Shown one piece after another: positions 60,596-64,000 of a stretch of DNA of 64,000 nt (position 1 is the first letter of the stretch; each line of letters begins with the position of its first letter). The notes under the pieces are model-generated. The model did not search any database. It was not told the origin of the DNA and saw only the letters and a list, made by a program, of their open reading frames with translations. A program made the position numbers and the translations under genes. The stretch is from NCBI RefSeq assembly GCF_024171785.1, contig NZ_JAMTCK010000021.1:1-64000 (forward strand), written 5' to 3'. Source of the stretch: Goodfellowiella coeruleoviolacea (GTDB lineage Bacteria; Actinomycetota; Actinomycetes; Mycobacteriales; Pseudonocardiaceae).

Positions 60596-61165
60596 ATGAA
60601 TGAGCAGCTGGCCTTCCGGTTCGACTGCGGGGCGACCTGGTTGAACCTGCTGGCCACCCGGGGCCGCAGCTTCTCCGCGCACCCGGTCGAGCGGCTGACC
60701 ACGCCGGCTCGACTGGGCGAGTGGCTGGAGCGCGGCGAGCTGAGCCCCGCGCACCCACCCACCCAGGACGACCTCGACCAGGCCAGGCACCTGCGGGAAG
60801 TCCTGCGGCCACTCGCGCTCGCGGCCGTGTCCGGCCACGCGCCACCGGCGGACGCGGTCACGGCCGTGACCGCGTTTCTGGCCGGCACTGCTCAGGACGA
60901 TCCCGTGCGCCTGCGGGTGGTGGACGGCCGACTGGTCCGCGAGCCACCCGCCACCACCACGGCGGCGCTGGCCCGGATCGCCCGGCAGGCCGTTGACCAG
61001 CTGACCGGCCCGGAGCGTCACCACCTGAAGGCCTGCCCGGAACACGACTGCCGTGGCGTGTTCGCCGACCCCGCCGACCGGCGCCGCTGGTGCCCGTCCC
61101 CGGCCTGCGCCAGCCGGGGCCGCGTCCGCGCGCTGCGGGCCAGGCGCAGGGCTGAGGAAGCCTGA
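60596..61165 (+). CDS. CGNR zinc-finger regulator (ABATE domain)
   Basis: 189 residues: an ABATE-type N-terminal stress domain (AFRFDCGATWLNLLATRGRS...ERLTTPARLGEWL) and a C-terminal zinc finger CPEHDCRGVFADPADRRRWCPSPACASRGRVRALRARRR, where CASR replaces the usual CGNR. ATG 60596. Two identical palindromes upstream are its probable operators. The stop codon lies in a 13-bp tandem repeat. Confidence 0.88.
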   Translation: MNEQLAFRFDCGATWLNLLATRGRSFSAHPVERLTTPARLGEWLERGELSPAHPPTQDDLDQARHLREVLRPLALAAVSGHAPPADAVTAVTAFLAGTAQDDPVRLRVVDGRLVREPPATTTAALARIARQAVDQLTGPERHHLKACPEHDCRGVFADPADRRRWCPSPACASRGRVRALRARRRAEEA

Positions 61166-61192
61166 TGGGGAAGCCTGATGGGGAAGCCTGAT
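61156..61192 (+). repeat. Three 13-bp tandem units over the CGNR stop codon
   Basis: GGAAGCCTGATGG is repeated at 61156, 61169 and 61182 (last unit incomplete). The TGA in each unit is in turn in or out of frame; the first is the real stop. Probably slippage-derived. Confidence 0.75.
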
Positions 61193-61237
61193 CAGCCGCG
61201 GGTCGGTCGGCCCTGCCAACCGACGGTGGAGACTGGC

Positions 61238-61263
61238 AGAGCGTTGCTCTAGAGCGTTACTCT
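61238..61263 (+). promoter_or_regulatory. Tandem 13-bp palindromes upstream of TetR gene
   Basis: AGAGCGTTGCTCT (61238-61250) and AGAGCGTTACTCT (61251-61263) abut, each a palindrome. They end seven bases before the GTG start, so a bound TetR dimer pair would block a near-leaderless transcript. Confidence 0.7.
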
Positions 61264-61269
61264 GTTCGG

Positions 61270-61866
61270 GTGGTGGATTCGGCTACTCGTCAGCGCATCC
61301 TCGCGGCCGCCCTGGACTGCTTCCTGGAGAACGGCGTGCACCGCACCACCGTGGACCTGGTCCGCAAGCGGGCGGCGGTCAGCAACGGCAGCTTCTTCCA
61401 CCACTTCCGCAGCAAGCAGGACCTGGCCGAAGCGGTCTACCTGCACGGACTGGAGCAACACCAGGCAGAACTGCTCGCCACCCTGACCCCTCGGCTCAGC
61501 CTGGAGGCGGGCATCACCAGCGCGGTGCGCCGCCACCTGGAATGGGTGGAGGCCCATCCGCGCCTCGCCGCGTTCCTGCTCGGGCCACCCGACTGGGCCG
61601 CCCCCACGGACTCACCGCGGATCGCCGCGTGCAGCCGGGCCTTCTTCCAGGCCGTCGCCGACTGGCTGCGAGCACGTGGCTGGAGCGGGACGCCCACCCT
61701 CGGCGTCGTCGTCGCCGTGTGGATCGGGCCGGCCCAGGAGTACACCCGCCGCTGGCTGCTCGGCGAGATCGAGCCACCCACCAGCGCGGCACCGGCACTC
61801 GCCCGCGCGGCCTGGAACGCGCTCGAACCCGTCCTGGCCAGCACACCGACCCCGGAGGACACGTGA
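61270..61866 (+). CDS. TetR-family regulator
   Basis: 198 residues: HTH TRQRILAAALDCFLENGVHRTTVDLVRKRAAVSNGSFFHHFRSKQDLAEAVY, then a helical ligand domain (AVRRHLEWVEAHPRLAAFLLGPPDW). GTG 61270 or 61273 follows the operator repeats with almost no leader. The stop overlaps the next gene's ATG (TGATG), so it is translated with the DinB-like protein. Confidence 0.92.
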   Translation: MVDSATRQRILAAALDCFLENGVHRTTVDLVRKRAAVSNGSFFHHFRSKQDLAEAVYLHGLEQHQAELLATLTPRLSLEAGITSAVRRHLEWVEAHPRLAAFLLGPPDWAAPTDSPRIAACSRAFFQAVADWLRARGWSGTPTLGVVVAVWIGPAQEYTRRWLLGEIEPPTSAAPALARAAWNALEPVLASTPTPEDT

Positions 61867-62444
61867 TGAACGAGATCGTCGCGCGCTACCGGCGAGCGCT
61901 CGCCGGTGTCACCGACATCGTCCACCAGGTTCCAGCCGATCGCTGGCGGGCGCCATCGCCCTGCCCGGGCTGGACGGCGCTGCACGTCCTGGGGCATCTC
62001 ATCGACGGCCAGCACCAGGTCGCCTCGCTCATCACCGGGCAGGGGCCGCGCGCCCCGCGCCAGGACCCCGCCGAAGCCGTCACCGGCGCCCCCGTCCCCG
62101 CCTGGGACGCCACCGCGCGCCACCTGCTGGACCTGCTGGCGAGCATCGACCCGGCGGTCGAGGTACCCGCGCACCACGGCGAGGCAACCGTGGAACAGCT
62201 CCTCGCGACCGCCGTCATCGAACCGCTGGTGCACGGCTGGGACCTCGCGCAGGCCGCCGGCATCGAGGTGACGCTCGACGCGGAAGCCGTGCAGGCGTGC
62301 CTGACCGCGATCACCCCGGTTGCCGAGCGGTTCGCGGCGACCGGCATGTACGCACCGCCTCGGCCCGCGGCGGCGGACGCCAGCCCCCAGCAGCGGCTGC
62401 TCGCGCTGCTGGGCCGCGAGGTCGCGCGGTCACCAGCGCACTAG
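61866..62444 (+). CDS. DinB-fold/maleylpyruvate-isomerase-like protein (TIGR03086 type)
   Basis: 192 residues. The N-terminal four-helix bundle has PADRWRAPSPCPGWTALHVLGHLIDGQHQ with a metal His and TAVIEPLVHGWDLAQAAG, as in mycothiol-dependent maleylpyruvate isomerase relatives. Such proteins bind a metal and often mycothiol, consistent with an actinomycete host. The substrate is unknown. Co-translated with the TetR regulator. Confidence 0.88.
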   Translation: MNEIVARYRRALAGVTDIVHQVPADRWRAPSPCPGWTALHVLGHLIDGQHQVASLITGQGPRAPRQDPAEAVTGAPVPAWDATARHLLDLLASIDPAVEVPAHHGEATVEQLLATAVIEPLVHGWDLAQAAGIEVTLDAEAVQACLTAITPVAERFAATGMYAPPRPAAADASPQQRLLALLGREVARSPAH

Positions 62445-63292
62445 CTGCGGTGCGCGCGGGCGGCGGCGAAGCAGTAGACCCCGAACGCGGCGAAGCCGAG
62501 TGCCATCAGCGCGAGCAGCAGCACGCCGAACGGCTGGGCGGCCAGGGTGTGCAGTGCCTTGTCCAGGCCGCCCGACTCGGCCGCGTTGGCGCGCAGCGCG
62601 GCCAGCCCGACCAACACGCCGATCACCGCGTAGGCCGCACCCTTGCTGGTCCAGCCGACCAGGCCCAGCCGCCGCACCCAGCGGCGGGTGCCGGTGGGCA
62701 GCGCGGTCATGTCCAGGTCCTGCTCGAACCGCTTGGTCACGCCCTTGCGCACGGTGTTGGCGGCCACGCCCAGCACCACCAGCGCCGCCACCCCGACCAG
62801 CATCCGGCCGGCCGGCAGGGCCAGCAGCCGGGCGGTCAACTCCTGCTGCTCACCGGAACCACCCGAGCCACCCGAACCCCCTGAGCTGCCGCCGCCGGAG
62901 CCGACCGCGATCCGGACGGCGACCACGCCCAGGGCGATGCCCACCACGCCCCGGGCCACCGCGCCGACCTTGCGGCCCAGCCGGCTGCGCCGCTTGAGCA
63001 CCCAGCCGTAGCCCAGTGCAGCCAGCAGGAACTGCCACAGCCCGTAGGCGAACAGCCCGATGCCCAGCACCCAGAGCAGCACCACGCCGAACGGCTGCGC
63101 GGCCACCTCGGCGATCGCGCCGGTCTGGTCGGTGCGCTGCCCCGGATCACCGAAGATCACCTGCACGCACAGCCAGGCGACCAGGATGTGCACGATGCCG
63201 TAGCAGACCATGCCGGCCCGCCCGAGTGCCTGCACCGCGCTGTTGTGTCTGACCTCGTCGGCCGCGTGGTGCACGGCCTGTCCCGCGCTCAT
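62441..63292 (-). CDS. DUF1206 membrane protein
   Basis: 283 residues made of three DUF1206 units, each two membrane helices around a GLVGWxSKGAxYAxIG or YGIVHILVAWL-type motif. A Gly/Ser-rich linker (SGGGSSGGSGGSGGSGEQQ) parts units two and three. No function is known. It overlaps the DinB-like gene convergently by four bases. Confidence 0.9.
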   Translation of the reverse strand: MSAGQAVHHAADEVRHNSAVQALGRAGMVCYGIVHILVAWLCVQVIFGDPGQRTDQTGAIAEVAAQPFGVVLLWVLGIGLFAYGLWQFLLAALGYGWVLKRRSRLGRKVGAVARGVVGIALGVVAVRIAVGSGGGSSGGSGGSGGSGEQQELTARLLALPAGRMLVGVAALVVLGVAANTVRKGVTKRFEQDLDMTALPTGTRRWVRRLGLVGWTSKGAAYAVIGVLVGLAALRANAAESGGLDKALHTLAAQPFGVLLLALMALGFAAFGVYCFAAARAHRS

Positions 63293-63377
63293 GACGGCTC
63301 CTCCCGCTCAGGGACGAATCCCACCGGGGCGAACTCCAGTTGTCGCTCGCCCGGGTGATACCCCGCCGGCGGGCGGT

Positions 63378-64000
63378 TCAGTCAGCAGAAGCCGAGGTGG
63401 CGGCAGGAGCTGACGGGGAACATCGGTCAGCAGGGGCCGACAGGCGGGCCGCGCGGGCGGTGAGGTGCCGGCGCTCCGGCACGCTGGTGGCGCGGCGGGC
63501 GGCCTCCCGGTAGCTGGCCAGCGCGGCGGCGTGGTCGCCGGCCAGCTCCAGCAGGTGCGCGCGGACCGCGTGCAGCCGGTGGTGGCGCGCCATCCGCTTG
63601 TCCGACTCCAGCGTGGCCAGCAGCTCCAGTCCGGCGGCCGGGCCGTGCACCATGCCCACGGCCACCGCCCGGTTCACCGTCACCATCGGGTTCGGCGCCA
63701 CGTGTTCGAGCAGCTCGTACAGGGCGAGGATCTGCGGCCAGTCGGTGTCGGCCAGGCTCGGCGCCTCGTCGTGCACGGCGGCGATCGCGGCCTGCAACTG
63801 GTAGGGGCCGACCGGCCCGCGCGGCAGGGCCGAGGTGATCAGGGCGACGCCCTCGGCGATGCGCCGCTGGTCCCACCGGCCGCGGTCCTGCTCGGCCAGG
63901 GGCACCAGGCTGCCGTCCGGCGCGCTGCGGGCGGGCCGGCGCGCGTCGGTGAGCAGCATCAACGCCAGCAGCCCGGCCACCTCGCTGTCCTGCGGCAGCA
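63378..64000 (-). CDS. ECF RNA polymerase sigma factor (ECF42/DUF6596 type), C-terminal part, cut by window end
   Basis: The frame is open to the window edge (reading LPQDSEVAGLLALMLLTDARRPAR...). The TPR-like extension of ECF42 sigma factors follows: VPLAEQDRGRWDQRRIAEGVALITSALPRG, GPYQLQAAIAAVHDEAPSLADTDWPQILALYELLEHVAPNPMVTVNRAVAVGMVHGPAAGLELL and HHRLHAVRAHLLELAGD. The sigma2/sigma4 regions lie outside. ECF42 genes usually neighbour a YCII/DGPF-domain gene, which would be beyond the window. Confidence 0.9.
   Translation of the reverse strand, partial: LPQDSEVAGLLALMLLTDARRPARSAPDGSLVPLAEQDRGRWDQRRIAEGVALITSALPRGPVGPYQLQAAIAAVHDEAPSLADTDWPQILALYELLEHVAPNPMVTVNRAVAVGMVHGPAAGLELLATLESDKRMARHHRLHAVRAHLLELAGDHAAALASYREAARRATSVPERRHLTARAARLSAPADRCSPSAPAATSASAD

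Overview
The window is very GC-rich with GTG and TTG starts, tight ATGA or GTGA gene overlaps, an HspR-type dnaK-grpE-dnaJ-hspR operon, many XRE/DUF397 and TetR genes and a mycothiol-type isomerase-family protein. This fits a filamentous actinomycete, probably of the Pseudonocardiales; the genus cannot be fixed from this sequence. No rRNA or tRNA gene was recognised.

Layout. 0-3.4 kb: heat-shock operon (dnaK cut by the window edge). 3.5-5.3 kb: an amidotransferase-like protein divergent from a LysR regulator. 5.6-8.4 kb: a small protein, a decayed DUF4291 gene, a 37-residue Asp-rich peptide followed in the same frame by a protein-isoaspartate-methyltransferase-like enzyme (possible RiPP locus), and a permease fragment. 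8.8-10.3 kb: imine-reductase-like enzyme with divergent MerR regulator. 10.4-16.9 kb: a Crp-like regulator followed by four tightly packed genes (degenerate nucleotidyl-cyclase-like protein, 988-residue P-loop/SPFH-like protein, DUF4407 membrane protein, small protein) that look like an undescribed NTP-dependent conflict or stress-sensing system. 17.2-19.3 kb: PhoX-type phosphatase with a candidate PHO box. 19.4-20.7 kb: degraded DNA with XRE/DUF397 remnants and a CRISPR-like mini-array. 20.7-24.6 kb: WD40 protein, a hypothetical, a serine hydrolase and a DUF4097 protein. 24.9-30.9 kb: one minus-strand operon read from an RHH regulator through DUF4097, a DrrAB-like ABC exporter and two P450s, controlled by a striking array of TGGCGCCA sites. 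31-36 kb: cupin, MocR regulator, a PIN/HTH toxin-antitoxin island flanked by a direct repeat, DUF1963 and DUF2268 proteins. 36-43.8 kb: MurG paralogue, SDR, WYL regulator with a minisatellite, DUF4132 protein, SoxR and an FMN reductase. 44-47.8 kb: heterodimeric ABC exporter. 47.9-50.2 kb: Phd-like antitoxin with a gutted RelE gene, an amidohydrolase and a TetR regulator. 50.4-54.9 kb: NucA/NucB-type nuclease with a DUF6461 partner, an XRE plus three DUF397 cluster, and a three-gene prim-pol-like cassette. 54.9-64 kb: reductase, HTH/MarR regulator with a second DUF4097 gene, TetR/DUF2306 pair, phosphotriesterase-like operon opposite a CGNR regulator, TetR with a DinB-fold protein, DUF1206 protein and the C-terminal part of an ECF sigma factor.

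Much of the window is accessory: each enzyme or transporter gene tends to have its own divergent or upstream regulator with a readable operator. Two separate DUF4097 loci (24 kb and 56 kb) carry nearly superimposable promoter architectures, so the HTH/MarR regulator beside the second probably governs both. Several toxin or regulator genes are broken (PIN, RelE, XRE, DUF397, DUF4291), which marks sites of turnover.
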